This document shows, piece after piece, positions 33,385 to 46,880 of a stretch of DNA of 64,000 nt (its first letter is position 1; each line of letters opens with the position of its first letter). The position numbers and the translations under genes are program-made. Under the pieces are notes generated by a model. That model had not been told where the DNA came from, did not search any database, and worked only from the letters and a program-made list of their open reading frames with translations. Source of the stretch: Ixodes scapularis (lineage: Eukaryota; Arthropoda; Arachnida; Ixodida; Ixodidae); assembly GCF_016920785.2 (NCBI RefSeq), contig NW_024609835.1, forward strand, positions 175,436,798 to 175,500,797, written 5' to 3'.

Positions 33385-33803
33385 AAAATATTGGGCCAAA
33401 AACGTCTACGGCGCTACTCAAAACAAAAACAAAAAAAGCTTAGCTTTTGCTTTATTTTTGCTGTATCTTACCTCCTCAGGGCAAACCGACAACCAGAGAT
33501 TGAATGCGCTGAAGTGCATTTACATAAATATGGTAAACCTGATCCCAAACCAAGCACTCATAATATAGATTTGGCCGAACATTTGCTTAGTGTTCCGTGT
33601 TTTTGGTAAATACCGACAAACCCCGATAAGTAACCCCCAAAATGGTTTTATTGAAATCAGGGAAAACTGAAAAACCACAAATTAAAACTACCCTTGAAAA
33701 AAAAAAAAAAGAAATCCCCGGGTGTGGAAAAAAAATATGAAAGACAAATCTCTCTAATGCGAAACTAAAAATATGAAAAGCAGATCTCTGTAATGCGAAA
33801 CAA

Positions 33804-33973
33804 GAGCGCAGCTCTTGAGGAAGAGGAGGCGAGGGTACGGATGGGATGGTATGCTTCTCTTCCTCCTCCGTACCCTTCCCTCCTCCTCTTCCCCCTCCCC
33901 TCCAACTCCTCCTCTCCTCTTCTTCTCTTCCTTCTAACGCAGAAACGGGTGCCTAAGAGCTTTGCTCTAAAAC
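33804..33973. mobile_element. Short MITE with AGAGCGCAGCTCTTGAGG end
   Basis: The left end AGAGCGCAGCTCTTGAGG and the right end in reverse complement (AGAGCAAAGCTCTTAGG) pair. The interior is an imperfect purine arm (GGAAGAGGAGG with GGTACGGA) and a pyrimidine arm (TCCGTACCC with CCTCCTCTTCC). Confidence 0.7.
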
Positions 33974-34329
33974 ATTCATACGCAGTATTTTCTTTTTGTC
34001 ATTCTGAACATAATTTGTACTAACTGGCGTTGAGGTTGCTTCTTTCATTGGGACCTGCGTCCCTTGCCCTGTCTCCTTCTGTTTTCGGTGCCGGGATGAC
34101 GTTTTTCAAGTATTTGACTAACGGGCGTAAGTTCCACGTACCCCGGAAGAAAATAGGAAACCGGGGGAGGGGGTCATTTGGGCTCGCATGGTTATATATA
34201 TGCAGCAGTTTTATAACCTTATCCACGATTTCTTTGCTGGAAGTGAAAATAAACACCGAAAACATTATTAAACCTAGAAACCGCACGCCCGAATTTGAAG
34301 AAAATAAATTTCAAGAAACACGAAACCCT

Positions 34330-35530
34330 ACGGTAGGCTTGACACGCAGCTTGTTTAATCTCGCTAGTGACAGGTTTCAGGTTGTGTTGTAACAAACTAA
34401 GAGACCTGCCCACCTTCGAAATTACACTATTTACTCGCGTTGACCATAAGCCGTTACAAAAAATATCACACCGAGGTATTTGTATGGAGATTTTGTTATT
34501 ATTGGCTCACTATATTGAGGGAGTACTAAAAATGCAATTTCTTTAGTCTTTTTTTTTTGTTTACCTTACCTGAACGGATTTACTGACATTCAGGGGCATT
34601 ATATTAGGCCTACTCGTACACTACTTTTCAATGCATCTGGCGAAACTCACGAGCTGCGTGGAATCTGTTTCACCAGGCACTGCACTGTACAACACAATCG
34701 TCCGCGAACAGACGTATTCTAGATTGAACTTTAGTAGAGATATCTTCACTAAAAGTAAGAAAAAAGCAAAGTGGTCCCAGAACGGACTTTTGAGGAACTG
34801 CAGATGTAACAGAGACCAGGCCCGAGCATGTTCAGTTTACCTCAACTTGCTGTTTTCTTGAAGTTAACTAGTCCCTGATTAAGATAATCACAGCAATATC
34901 AATGTTTTAACCTTCTATTTCTTGTGGTATAACAAATTTATATAGATTTTAGAAAAGCTTTTTTTTTAAATCTAGACATATACAGTCTATGTGATCTTTG
35001 TTATAAAGTTTTTTGTCGATATTGTAATAAAATTCCAATCAACTCTGTCGCACATAAAAAAAAAATTAATCTTTTTAAAATTTATTTTGATGACCATTTG
35101 AAAACCCAGTTAAGATAAGGGGCTTCATAAAAGCTGAGTGCAAGACGTGTTTAATTATTTTGTAACAAGCTGAGGTAAGGGAAATCGGCTTGTAGTTCGA
35201 CACAAAATTTCGATCGACTTTTGAAAACCGACAACACATTAGCAACTTTTTCGTCATCAGGAAATTTGTCCACTAGAAGCGTTTGCTTGATATGCAGCAA
35301 TACAGGATACAATCTTCGATATTGCTCTTATATAATCCCATGGTTAAGGACAAATAATAAAAGAAACAAATTTGCATATATCGTACAGTGCATAATGTTT
35401 TAAACAAATAGTTTTCTATTACTTTAGAAAGAATGCTGGGTATGCCCCATGCTTTGCATTCTTTTTCCAAAGCTTACAACAATGACAGCGTACAAAGGTA
35501 TATTATATTCTATCCCACGGAATAAATGCT
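34330..35530 (-). pseudogene. Non-LTR retrotransposon RT, multiply frameshifted
   Basis: Reading the minus strand from high to low coordinate gives the RT motifs in the right order but in shifting frames. They are FPDDEKVANVLSVFKS, NFVSNYKPISLTSACYKII (motif 2A/1), RFKKKAF (palm A, usually LDFKKAF), PQKSVLGPL (motif B), RLFADDCVV (motif C at about 34693-34720), SPYKYLGV and LLQHNLKPVTSEIKQAACQAY (C-terminal RT connection). Stops and frameshifts separate most blocks. It is a CR1/jockey-like LINE relic of about 1.2 kb, lacking endonuclease and 3' end, in the 22 kb intron and in the same orientation as the gene. Confidence 0.85.
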
Positions 35531-38242
35531 TTGACAAATTATGTACGTACATCGTACTTCAGTTCAATAATTAGTTGCATGTGCTTCTGCTTCTTTTTCT
35601 GGTTTGTCCTATGAAGTTGTTCTTTGCTTGATTCTTACGTTGTCGTCACTCTTTAAAATAATTTGTGTCGTTTTTCTTTTGTTACAAAACGTTGTTGTAA
35701 TAGTTTGTGATTCAGACAATGCCCATCAGCCTTGTACCGTTATCTTTTGCTCCGTTTATTCGGATGACAATGTGTCTAAATAAGCACGCTAAGCGATATC
35801 ACCCTCGATACGTCTAGACACGTTTTTGTATTAGCATTGTTTTTTACGCATGTTATGGCACGCATGCCACTACGCAAATGTATACTCAATTTTGTAGAGC
35901 ATAACTTGCAAATCGCGAGCTTAAATATTGCCTTCCTAAGAACAAAATGTTCAACAACTTAAAAAAAAATGTTTATCAAAGCATTAGTTCTCGCAATTCA
36001 AGTTATCGTTTCTGACTGTCGAGGCTGTTTGTTCAAGCCAAGAAATTCCACAACGGGGCTAATGGTTGCCTACAAATAAAGCTACGTACGGAAGCGTACG
36101 AATAATTTGAGCAATTAATGAAATACAGAAAGTTGGCAATAGAACATGAATGAATGGAATATATTCGCTTGCGTCCTTCCATGCAGGAATTACCTACAGC
36201 TGGGACGTTACCAATGATGAATTAAGTGACGTTTCCCACGATGGGAAACCTCTCTTAATTGTAGTTTGTATAAAAAGCAGTACGTTTCTGTAAATTTTTG
36301 TAACTTAAAATGAACTACATTTGTGAGTGGTAACAAACCGTTAATTAGTGCAGCAGTTGAAATTTAAGTTTGACTTTGCCATGTGCCATTCCGTAAAATC
36401 GAGTTTTTATGGTCATCTTTACATGTAATGTTTTATGTATGTATATATAACTTCTCGTCGAACGTAGCAGTCAAAGCAGCAGCGAAATCAGATTATACGG
36501 AAATCACGACAACAGCAGCGATGAGGTTATTACGAAACGCCCCTCAGCAGCAGACCCTGCTTTTAGTCTTTTCTTTTCTTTTTTTTTTCTCTCCAATTTT
36601 TGGGCACTCACGACGAGTTTAGGAATGCTTGGCACTTGGGAGCCGCTCGTCTAAACGCAGGTCTTCCTTCCTCGAGGAGCAAATGCGGCGATCTACGCCC
36701 GAGAGCAGAATGTGCAAACGCCCCAAGAACGGCGGAAGAGTTTTCATTCCGCGTTTGGAGGTCACTGAGTTCGTGCGCTAGGCGTCATCACCGAATGGCG
36801 TATTTTTAACCAGGGGAAGGGGGGGGGGGGGGGGGGTGCACGATCGGTTAACTATAGATTATCGTAATGGACGCACGAGATTTCCAGAACGTCTTGGACG
36901 CTCTGAAACTCGTTGATGCGGATCATACAAGGGGTATCCTGACCACTGGCTAGCGGTTATGTGTTTACAAGGCATGCAACTACACTTTAGGTAACCACAA
37001 CATGTTGCCATATTGATATTGTGATAACACACAAACTGTCGGTGGGTCACTATACTGGGTTGTGAGCACACAATGCATTTTTTTTAAAGTTGGGAGTGTG
37101 GGAAGTTTCATGATTGCCCCTGCTCGCATATACTCTGAATAAAAATTAAATCGAATAAAGAGGCAGCATAAAATTTGAAAACATGGACAAAAAAAAAGTT
37201 AAGTGTGGACGCAACAAGTGCGAGAACGAAACAGTTCACTTTTACTTTAATTTTGTCTTCTTAATGCCGTTTCACTGTTCGTGTGACGTCATAAACCAAT
37301 TTACCCCAAATTTATACTTCAATTCAGTCCACTTTCATAGAAGCAGCGATCCTGTCGCAGTGGCATCGGAAGTGTTTGAGAGATGACGGGGTGACGGCGG
37401 GTGGAAGGTGTGGGGGAATATAAGGAGGCGCCATCATTACGAAATAATATCGGAAAAAGGGGGGGGGGGGATCCCCCTCCAACTACTTCTATTTCCTTTG
37501 TTCCGACGGAACTGCTTTGTGGCAATGTATGGTTTCGTATCACCGTATATAATAAAAAATACAATAATCACTTTGCTGGGACTCAAAGGGGAAGTTTGAA
37601 ATATTCGATAATTCGAGACCTAGAAACTCTATAAAACAGTAGCCTACATGAATAAAACAGAAGCAGTAAACCTCGCACATTGTAGCTTAATGTTCAAAAA
37701 ACCAAAACGGTTCAATAAAAATAAATACCCATTCCATCATTGATGTGCTAACACATGTGCGGCGCACATGCGCCCAGCACAATAAACCACAAGTGCAGCG
37801 CAGCACTGGCATAATCGTCAGCATCACCCCTTTCCCAACGTCAGCATTAATAATGACTGTGGTGCCGCGCGCGCGTTTTTGCGAAAAATCGCTTTGTGTG
37901 GGAGGCAAAAAACGAGCACGCTACGCCTCGTGGCAGTAGCGTTATCTGCGCAAATCATTCCGTCGAACATCTGCTCTGCAAATGTCGCTTCCCTGCAGAA
38001 CGTACGAACTCTAAGAGAAGCAAACTCAACGGGGCTAATTAACAACAGACTACTCCAGACTAACAACCCGTGCTCGGAACACGAATACGACATGTTCAAT
38101 TACTAAAAATAGAATAGCATTCTGTATTTAATGCGAAAGCATTAACTATCCCATGAAATGGAGCCAGCGGCGTCTGTAACAGAAAAAAAAAAGCGAAAGA
38201 AATGCCCATTGTATGTGCAAAACGTCTCCTAGATAGCCGTTG
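35531..38242. other. Large intron, nothing recognised; G runs
   Basis: This is AT-rich for most of its length, with G runs near 36816-36836 and 37459-37470. No exon or paired repeat was assigned. Confidence 0.45.
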
Positions 38243-38620
38243 GCGGCCGCTTCATGAGAGCGCACGCCCTGCCGCGCTCTCGTGTCAGGCGTTGCCGGAA
38301 GTGGAAAGGGGGGGGGGGGGGCTGCGGCCGCTTCACGAGAGCGTGCGCTCTGCCGCCGCTCTCATGTCAGGAGTTGTCGGAGCTGGCGAGGGGGGGGGGG
38401 GGGGGGGGAGGGGCTGCGGTCGCTTCACGAGGGCGCGTGCTCTGCCATCGCTCTCGCGTCAGGCGTTGGCGGAGGTGGCGAGGGAGAGGGGGGTTGCGGC
38501 CGTTTCACGAGAGCGCGCGCTCTGCCGCTGCTCTCGCGTCAGGCGTTGCCGGGGGTTGGGAGGGGGGGGGGTGGGGGGGGGGGCTGGCGGCTGCTTCACG
38601 AGAGCGCGCGCTCGGCCGCC
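38243..38620 (+). repeat. Minisatellite, five 80-92 bp units with G runs
   Basis: Units start at 38243, 38324, 38416, 38496 and 38587. Each opens with GCGGCCGCTTCACGAGAGCG or a close variant, passes through CTCTCGTGTCAGGCGTTG and ends in a G run of 8-20. Unit spacings are 81, 92, 80 and 91 bp, and the G-run length varies. All frames stay open because of GC content, so the long ORFs here are artefacts. Confidence 0.92.
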
Positions 38621-41420
38621 GTCCGCAACCTCGGCAGTAGCGAAACGTGGCCGTCGACGCTAGTGCACCGCAGACAGACAATGGAGTGGAAGAACGACAT
38701 TCATGCTGTCGCATTCACAATTCATAAGAAGTGCTAAGGTGTCCTCGGAATTTTATTCGAAGTGATTTCAGAGTTTCAAATACCCGTACCTTCCTACACT
38801 AATCACCCAGCAATTCAACAAAGCCAAAATTGCAAATCAGTTAAAAAAAGCCTATCTTGCGGTATAAGTTGCAACAGGCTCCAAACTTTTAACAAATATA
38901 CACATACTCATGTCAACAAACAAACCAAAGCGCCCCTAGCGGACGCCACCGGCGCCGCGCATGCGTGATGAAGTGTGTGCAGAAAGCGAATCATTTCTCG
39001 TCAACGGACCATTGGAATGCGATGTTGTCAACCTCGGTGTAAATCCCCGTCCTTTTTTGCGCGTTGGAATTGTAGATCTACGTCTTCTTAGCAATGTGCG
39101 ACTACTTTAGTGGCCTCAGCAAAATTAACGAGACTCGTTACAGCCCAAAACTTGCCGTGAATTATGCGACTTGCGGCAATTCATTCCGCGTGGACGCCGC
39201 AGAACGGACGTTAAAGCCTGAGTAACATGAGATTCTTGTTGTTATTTTCAGTCGCGACGCCGCTCGGGCTGCAAATGAAATGTGGACAGTACCAAAGAAT
39301 GCTCGACGTATACCAAAGAATGCCCACACATCGCGTAACCTACTTTTTTCACCGCTCCCTTCCCACCTCCCTCAGACCTGGACAGAGTGGGCCAACCCGC
39401 CCAAGACACTCGAGGCTACACTATAGCCCCTCCACGTCCGACATGTCAAAACCATGCTTGGAGATGAATGGTAAAAAAACGCGAACTTCGGACTCGGAGC
39501 GAAAATAAAAGTTTTTTTTTCTCTCTCTCTCTCTTTCTCTCGTTAGTAAAATTTGATTCAAAGTCGGACTATGGAAATCAGGCATAGCAGGTCGGTGATG
39601 GCAATCGGTAACAATGATCAAGATCCCATTGTTAGCTGTCGTTTACACTGAGCCTACTTACCTCAAACTACCTATAAAATAAAAATATTTTGGAGCCCGC
39701 ACTCACTTCTTATCGCAATCATCGCGTCAACATCTGGTCTACGGGCCGTTGTCGATTGAACGAGCAGACGACAATTTGAACAAGCAAAGAAGTTGAAAGA
39801 GCAGGCGACAGTTTCAAAGATCAGACAGTCGTTTGAACGTGAAGACGCACAGCACGTGACCTGCGGGTCGTCGGGACAACTTGGCGGTTTTCCCACGTTA
39901 ATGTTGGAACAAAATAAATAAATCTGGTCCCCACAAATATCTGTGAATTCAACTCAAAGCGTTTCCCGCACATGCAATCGTGTTCCGACGGAGTTTGGTT
40001 TTGCCTTTTCACGGTACCTATTCACGTTCTTGGACAAACCGGGCACGCAGAAAACACGGGAGAACTACCTTGACACCTCTCCCGGCTCTTTTGGTGCAAC
40101 CACAGTCGCCTTGTTTTGACAAAAAAGCAAGAGGGTTTTCTAATTCGCTCGACTTTTATGGCGTTGTGGCCGACTGTGCATGCTGACTGTTCATGCAAAG
40201 GGGCATCGTCTGTTACTTGATTTCTATGCATACCACTCTCTATTCGCAGTTAACATAAGCTGGCGCTCGAGAAGTCAACTCGTCGGCGGGCAAAATGGAT
40301 CTTGTATAAGATGCCAAAATCACTCCGAAAGAAAAAAAAAAAAGGGGGGGGGGGGGGGGGGAGTAAACCCGACTTTATATGCTTCCAAAATACGTACCCG
40401 GTAGCACCTTTTGAGTTCTTCCGTCGACAGAGTCAGACGCCATGCTTCTTCGTTTTTCCAAGACCAAAACTGACAGCATTAATTAATCTTCCGTAAGCAA
40501 AATAATGTAGAAAGTGGTACACAACGTTGCTCAGCGTGGGTTAATCGGGTTGGTTAACACGCGCCCCAGTGATACACCCGCTGTCCATGGTTGATCCTCT
40601 AAAAAGTGTGACCCACGTTCCAAATCTTACCCGAGTAACCTGTCTCCTACGTCACGAGGTAATACCACGTGAAATCGCGAGTAAACGATCCGTGACTTGA
40701 TTTTGAAACGGCCTGGATTAACGTCTGGATACGACACAAATGAATTTCGTCTTAAACTACAAAAAAAAAAAAAAAAAACATAGCAGCGATGGTGAAAAAT
40801 ATTAGGCGATCACTATTGATCATGGAGAAGGCACTCGAAGAGACGATACTATTAACAGCTGCGAAGTTCTATGACATTGGCGATGTGGTGTTTTCGGAGG
40901 TGGCTCCACTGGCTCCCAATTGCTCACCTTCCTTTTGGGATGTACATTGAGAGCAAAATTACTTACTCCTTCAAAACTTTGTTTTTATTAATCAGCCCAA
41001 TCACTGTAAGTCTAGTACAGGTGCCTTAAAAGTATCCATTCCATGCGTCGTAATTTACACTGATTACGTCTCGCGGTAATTTAGAATCCGCATCCACACA
41101 GTGTAGCGGTACAGCGTACAGGTTCTTTTACGAGCGCAGGGGCCCTTGAGAGGTACAGTGCAGGGGGTTCAACACTGATATGTAACTAATCACGTTCGCT
41201 TTGATGCGAATATGATTGGGGGTGGGATTGTTGACTGTTCATATACATAAAATCTTCGAAACCTTCGCCGCCACATTCTGGGGAAAAAATTACTTCTACG
41301 TCATCTACTGCGTTTGAACATCTCCAGCCTTGAACGTAAGAGTACGGAGTTAACTCCAATGCCAAAGACGAGGATACGGAGAAGCTCCTGTTTACGCTCG
41401 CACTTTAACAATGAAAGGTT
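38621..41420. other. Large intron, nothing recognised; A run plus G run
   Basis: An A run followed directly by a G run lies at about 40329-40361. No gene-like or foldback sequence was assigned in this stretch. Confidence 0.45.
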
Positions 41421-41650
41421 ATACGAAGCGCAAGTTCGTTTGCTTCTTGCACAGGGGTTGCGATGATGTCCAAACGCCAAGCTCTTGTTGGCTGATCAAA
41501 ATAAAATGAAAAATAGTGGGTAGACCTCAGGGCATCTAGGATTGAGGTCCACAAACTATCCTTTCATACAAAGCCAATCAGAGCTCAGGCGTCATTATGA
41601 CGTCACCGCAACGTCCTGCGTAAGAAGCAGACGACTTGCACTCCGCATAC
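41421..41650. mobile_element. MITE family A, copy 3
   Basis: The left arm starts ATACGAAGCGCAAGTTCGTT. The right arm ends GACTTGCACTCCGCAT. The arms share GGATAGT-type and GAGCTCTGATTGGCT-type words as in copy 1. The TGACGTCA survives only in the right arm. Confidence 0.85.
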
Positions 41651-43012
41651 CTTCCTGCAGAAGGTGCGCGGTCTGAATGCAATGCACAGTCAATTCGTGC
41701 GTTGAAAGCAGAAACTCGCATAACCACGCACAAATGGCTGCACCTCGTTCTCTGCCATTTCGAACGTCTGCCACCAAAGCCAACGAAAGAGACAAATTTT
41801 GACGGGTGTGAGAGCAGAAAGCAGACGACGAGCACACGGCGAAGAGATCACGTGACGTCCCTACTCGATTGTATCCGACGTTACCTACCGACCGGTGGAG
41901 GGTAGCGTGAGTAATTACTCCGGATTAAACAAGCCGCTTTTGGAACGTGACTTATGACGTCATAGAGTAAGCGCGATAAAGTATTGAAACTGCACGATAC
42001 GAATCCTTTACTCCGGAGTTGAATCTAGTAAATTTTGGAACACATCCTGGCTGCGTTCGATATCGTACCTAAACACATCCGAGCTACTCCGACGGGTCGT
42101 GTCACGTGATACACAGATAAAGCGACGCTGGACGCGGATATGTTTCTTTATTTCTTTTTTCTACTTTTTTTTCTTTTTTTTTTTTGCTTTGGAACTTGTG
42201 ATACGGCGTCTCTTGGCCTTACATCGCCGCTTTTGGCTCACGCATAGCTCCGAGAAACTGAGCGAGAGGAAGAAACACCGTATCCCTCAGTTTTTCGGCG
42301 CATCGCTTAAACCTCTGCTACGACGGCGTTCGAATTTCTTATGTTCGTATTTTTCTCGTTATCGCGTTCCGCACCAGAGTCGGCACGCTTCTACACGTGT
42401 GGCAGTTTGAGACGCTCAAGTTTGTACTACTCAAAACAAGGCGCCTTTCGCAGCGCCCCCTGGGCAACGCAGGATGCCTTAGAACGCAGAAGAACGAATC
42501 CCAAAGCAAGAGGCGCGAACATAAGTCTTGCGTTTCTTATTAAGCTATTAGTGACTATAATCGTGAAATCGGCAGTGGAGCACTTGTAAGAAACAGCAAC
42601 GCGGAGTTGCTAGGTCGCCACGGCAAGGTGGCTCAAGTGGTTTATTTGGCTGTCACTCTCACATTATATTTCACAATTGTGTGCACTATCCGGCGAAGTG
42701 CTCATAACTTCAAAATGCCGCAAAGGGGAGGGGGGGGGGGGGAGGGGGTTGGGAGGAGAAGGGTTTTGATTTTGACAAAAGGAGGTTAATACCTATGCGA
42801 TGTGTTATTCTCTACCAGGGGTCACACTACTTATACATCATACAAGAGACAGTCTGCAAACACGAGCCACCGCGGTATCCGCGGTTCGAATGCCGCGTGT
42901 CCAAGTTTTCTCTTAGAATTCATTGCCGTGCGGCATTCGAAGCAGAGCATCCTTTGTTCGATGTATAAGCAGTCTGACCCCGGCTTAGGCTTTTATTATG
43001 CATGCACACATC
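41651..43012. other. Large intron, nothing recognised
   Basis: There are T runs near 42165-42185 and a G run near 42727-42742. GAGTAATTACTCCGGA at 41910 and a partner near 42010 form a weak inverted pair only. Confidence 0.4.
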
Positions 43013-43213
43013 GCGACACTAATAGGGCGAACACGACATCGGCGCATTTTCGCATTTTACTTCTAAATAGTATTAGCGAGCACGAAATTTTATCGCGTGC
43101 ATTAAACGCTAAATGAGCTCTTTCCGTAGCAAAAATAACTTGGATAACATCCCTTGATTTCAAAGAGAAAAACTGGAAAAACCGGCGATCGCTTGTTCGC
43201 GCTAACAGTGTCA
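43013..43213. mobile_element. MITE of the GACACT..GCGAAC end family
   Basis: The left end GCGACACTAATAGGGCGAAC and the right end in reverse complement (GTGACACTGTTAGCGCGAAC) pair. It is 201 bp with an AT-rich centre. Related to the ends at 28017-28930 and 7126-7331. Confidence 0.75.
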
Positions 43214-43465
43214 CGCTCTACGTACTACGAGACTCACGCAGGTGAAGGAGTGAGAGAAGAGAAACATGTGAATGGGAAAGAACCGAATTTTTTTTTTTTT
43301 TAGTCCGACAAGTGGAGGTTTTTTTTTTAAATAAAATATACGTAGAACTGGGAACTCACCCTACGTACAGTCAGATAAAAAAAAAAAAAATCTGCATAGC
43401 ATGTTTACCCTTAATGACAGCTTTAACCCCCTTCTACAAGCATCGACTGTATGCGCCCAGCAACT

Positions 43466-43731
43466 TAGGGAGAGGAGGAGTCGAGAACGCGCGAGGACGT
43501 TAAAATGCCGAGTTCTGGTTCGAATGGTCAGTGGGTAGACCAAAAGCCGCAGCTACACTCGACGAACGCCTTCGAACGCGAGTGCCGAACGCCGGACGCC
43601 GGCGTTCCGCCTTCTAAAGCCTTCTACGACTGCGGTGGAGACAAAGGCAGCTTGCTTTAGGTCTGCCCACTAACCATTCCAAGCAGAGCTCGGCGTTGTC
43701 CCCGCCGCCTTCTCGACTCCTCCTCTTTCTA
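43466..43731. mobile_element. Foldback related to 2485-3011
   Basis: The outer ends GAGAGGAGGAGTCGAGAACG and, in reverse complement, GAGGAGGAGTCGAGAAGGCG pair. Inside are GAGTTCTGGTTCGAATGGTC and GAGCTCTGCTTGGAATGGTTAG, then GTGGGTAGACC on both arms. The centre is GC-rich with CGAACGCC repeats. Confidence 0.8.
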
Positions 43732-45953
43732 ACTTTCTCGGCGCTTTGGGCAATGTTATTCTTTATTTCGCAGACGCAAAGAAAAAATAATTGCGTGCTT
43801 TGTGTTCGAATAACTAGCTTCCACTAATATATACAACATCCGAGTTATAAACAGATAGCTGCGGCTTACTTTTTAAGGTAATAACGATGGAAAAGCAAAT
43901 GGATGTGCTCTCGACAACACAGTCTGTGAATATCATCGACGAACCTGTTAACGTACCTCTTGAAAAAATGAAAGCGAAAAAAAAATTGATTAGTTATAGT
44001 TGCTCTTACACCTTCCCCTCGCTCTAAACGAAAAAAAAGTGTTGCAACATTTGTTAACAAATTTACTTCCTCATTAAAAAAAAAAAGTGTGTTAGTTTGT
44101 TTAAAACACGTGATCTTGCTTTAACAATTATCAAGCTTCGACCCTGACACTTCACAAATATACAGGTAAACGCATCATATCAAATCTACTTTAAAACTTC
44201 GCATGAACGCCCGCATTATGCGTTTTATATGTATGAGGAACAACAAAACATTGCCACGTACGTATACGGGTTAGTTTTTACCCCACAGCGAAGTACGTGT
44301 CCAAGAACATGTGCGTAAGGAACAAGCTATCACTCGTAACGCCGTGCGCCGGCATCTTACTCGTGACATTCGCTGCATATAATTTCCATACTCGTATTGA
44401 CTCTTCACATAGTGAAAACAACTTGATGCAAAGTACTTTGAATGGCAAATCACGTCGCACTGCCGCCTCGGCTCGCGTTCATGTGTTATTTTTTTTTTTT
44501 AAGGGAGGAAGAGGGGGGGGGGGGGGGGGGGGGAAGGGCGACTGGGGAGTAATAAATATTTTTTACGACAGCTAGTGCTTGCGCACTTCACCAACACACA
44601 CTCGAAAGAGCTCTTCACTCTTGAGCTTCTCCACGTGCTTGACAGAAAACTATACGGACGCGCGCTTCTGAGAGGTCTTACAAAAAAAAAAAAAAAAAAC
44701 TCGCTCCTACCGAATTTACCCGAATCTATGTCGACATTTCTATGAGCAGGGATTCAGTCTACTTTTCTGCAGTGACCTAGCTGGGGCTAATATACGGTGC
44801 ACATGAGGATCATGTGCTGAGGATCCATGCATGAATTGCGTGTTTGAGTCCCAGCGTTATCGGTGACTCGTTATTCGCTGCTCTTCATGCGGAAAGGGCT
44901 CTCAACGCATGCTCTGCGAGAAAATGAATGCGCTGACTTTGTTCTTAAAAAAGTCAGCCCAAGGTCAGGTAAATACTGTACTTCTCTGCGCAGCACGTGT
45001 GAAGCTAATCATTGCGGTACGTTGGAGGCAATGCGTGAAGGTCTCATCGATGTTTTCACGCAATAAAGGAAAAAAAAAGCCTTTTCGTTGGCGCAAGCCT
45101 AAAACTAATAGTACACAAATAAAAAAAAATCCGATGGGTTGTACGACGTGTCGAACGTTTTGTCGAGTTCAGTCTTTTTCTAACGTGTTGGCCGGGACGT
45201 CACGTGACATTCAGGGTTGTAGCGTGACATCACAGGGCCACGTGATAGAGCCAGCATGAAGCAAATATGACATCGCATGAGCGCCCGTTCAGCAGCGCCA
45301 TCGTGCAACGTGTCAGTACCAGGTGACCGTGCACCGCATCCGCGCCTCACGTGAACCGTTCGCGCAAATACAGATAGCCTCATATTAGATGGGCGATAAA
45401 TCAATAGATGATTGATCGATTATCGAGTATATTGATTGATCATTGAGGTTGCGTGCACTTTTCTTACTGCTCAATCCAACATTCCGTTCTCCCGTCCTGC
45501 TACCTCGTATTTTCGGCTCTGGATGTCGTCGCCCGGTCTGGAACCAAGCGTACGAAGCTTATTATTTTCGTGCTCCGCATACTTTTAAACAGATGTCTAT
45601 CCTTCTTCTGTTCTGCAGGGAAGTTTTCAGTCATCAATGCACGTAGTATCGCAACGCTCGATTATAGACGCTTTACAGCAGGTGTGCATGGGCGCCGCCA
45701 TAACTGACCTTCAGTTTTTGTTCCCTCTTATTCCGTTCGCTTCACTTCATCATTACCACAGCAGGACAGGTTATTGCCATTTTAGATGCTACTGTGTTCT
45801 TGAGCCCAGCATAGGCCCTTGTGAAGACCCGTCAACGCCCGCTTCAGTGACTCGGCATCTCGGTAAGACAAGAGAAGGGCGGCTATGGCGGCTCAATCTG
45901 GCGCGTGTGTAAAGCGTCTATATTTGCGAGATGCGGGACTGATTTTTGGTCAA
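43732..45953. other. Large intron, nothing recognised; G run
   Basis: A G run of more than 20 lies at about 44512-44533. ATTGATTGATC-type words occur at 45390-45445. No coding or foldback feature was assigned. Confidence 0.45.
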
Positions 45954-46137
45954 GTACACGCCTGTGAAACGACGCTGAGCATCAATAATTGACTAGCTGC
46001 AGACGTGCTCTGCGAGGGCTCCTTACATCTTAGAAATTGTGGAGTATCGATCGAGGTGCCCTAACTTTTATCATTTTTCTATATACTCTTATAATTTGTA
46101 TTTATTGAGATAATAAAGTCGTTTCACAGGCGTGTAC
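45954..46137. mobile_element. Short TIR element GTACACGCCTGTGAAACGAC
   Basis: The left end GTACACGCCTGTGAAACGAC and the right end GTCGTTTCACAGGCGTGTAC are exact inverses of 20 bp. The interior is 144 bp and unpaired. Confidence 0.85.
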
Positions 46138-46373
46138 AGTATGTGCTAGACGGAATATTTCTATGCGAAGGACGCACGAAACCTTCTCCTACCGGTGGCT
46201 TGACGGTTCTTCTGGACGCACTGAATGTCCCATCTTTCTAAAATCGTCTTTTTTTTTTTCATTGTCACTAATTGTCACCAGAAGCCGCACTTGTTAATGT
46301 GCTTCATGGATCAGTTGACCTAGTGTCACTAATTACGTTACGCTTCAGAGTAACGAGACTTGCTTATAATGTG

Positions 46374-46575
46374 GCTTAAAATCATATGGTTGCCAGTTAT
46401 CTGAAGCTTTATCGGATGTCGCAGGAAATGCTTTTCCGTCCACCAGAAATGTCAAAACAATTCACGACGGAGCGAAAGATATCACCTGAGCTTCCTAATA
46501 ACGTATCTGAAGCTGAGGAAGTCGCATTTTTTTTTAATTGTGACGATCAACAGTTGCGTCATGCTCTGGACTAAG
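46374..46575 (+). repeat. Dispersed repeat C, copy 3
   Basis: It shares TTATCTGAAGCTTTATCGGA, CTTTTCCGTCCACCA and CTGAGGAAGTCGCATTTT with 20745-20965. Confidence 0.65.
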
Positions 46576-46607
46576 CACCAAGGTGGTGGTGCCCACTAGC
46601 ACATTCG

Positions 46608-46880
46608 GGTAGAGTTCCTGTATAACACCACAAAACGGAAGCACCAGAATTGCGCGTTCATCCCCCTAGAGCCGTCGTTCCTGCACGGCATCTAGATCCT
46701 GCTCCTCATGTGACTCAATTTGGCGAATAGCGGCGCGCTCAAAAGCAGGGAAACGTACGCCCCGGGCGCGTGCAACGTCTTCCTGCACAGCATTTGATCC
46801 GGCTCCTCACGCAATCGGATCTCGGCGAATAGCGGCGCGGCGGCACGTGGACAACAGACGAGCAGCTCTGGCTCCCGTGG
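46608..46880. mobile_element. CCTAGAGTTCCT foldback family, copy 2
   Basis: It shares AGAGTTCCTGTATA, TTGGCGAATAGCGGCG, GAAACGTACGCC and GGATCTCGGCGAATAGC with 12863-13169. The right outer end is lost where the next repeat begins at about 46880. Confidence 0.75.

Noticed and set aside
38202..38737. Glycine/arginine-rich ORFs in several frames
   Set aside because: They are by-products of the GC-rich minisatellite and its G runs.
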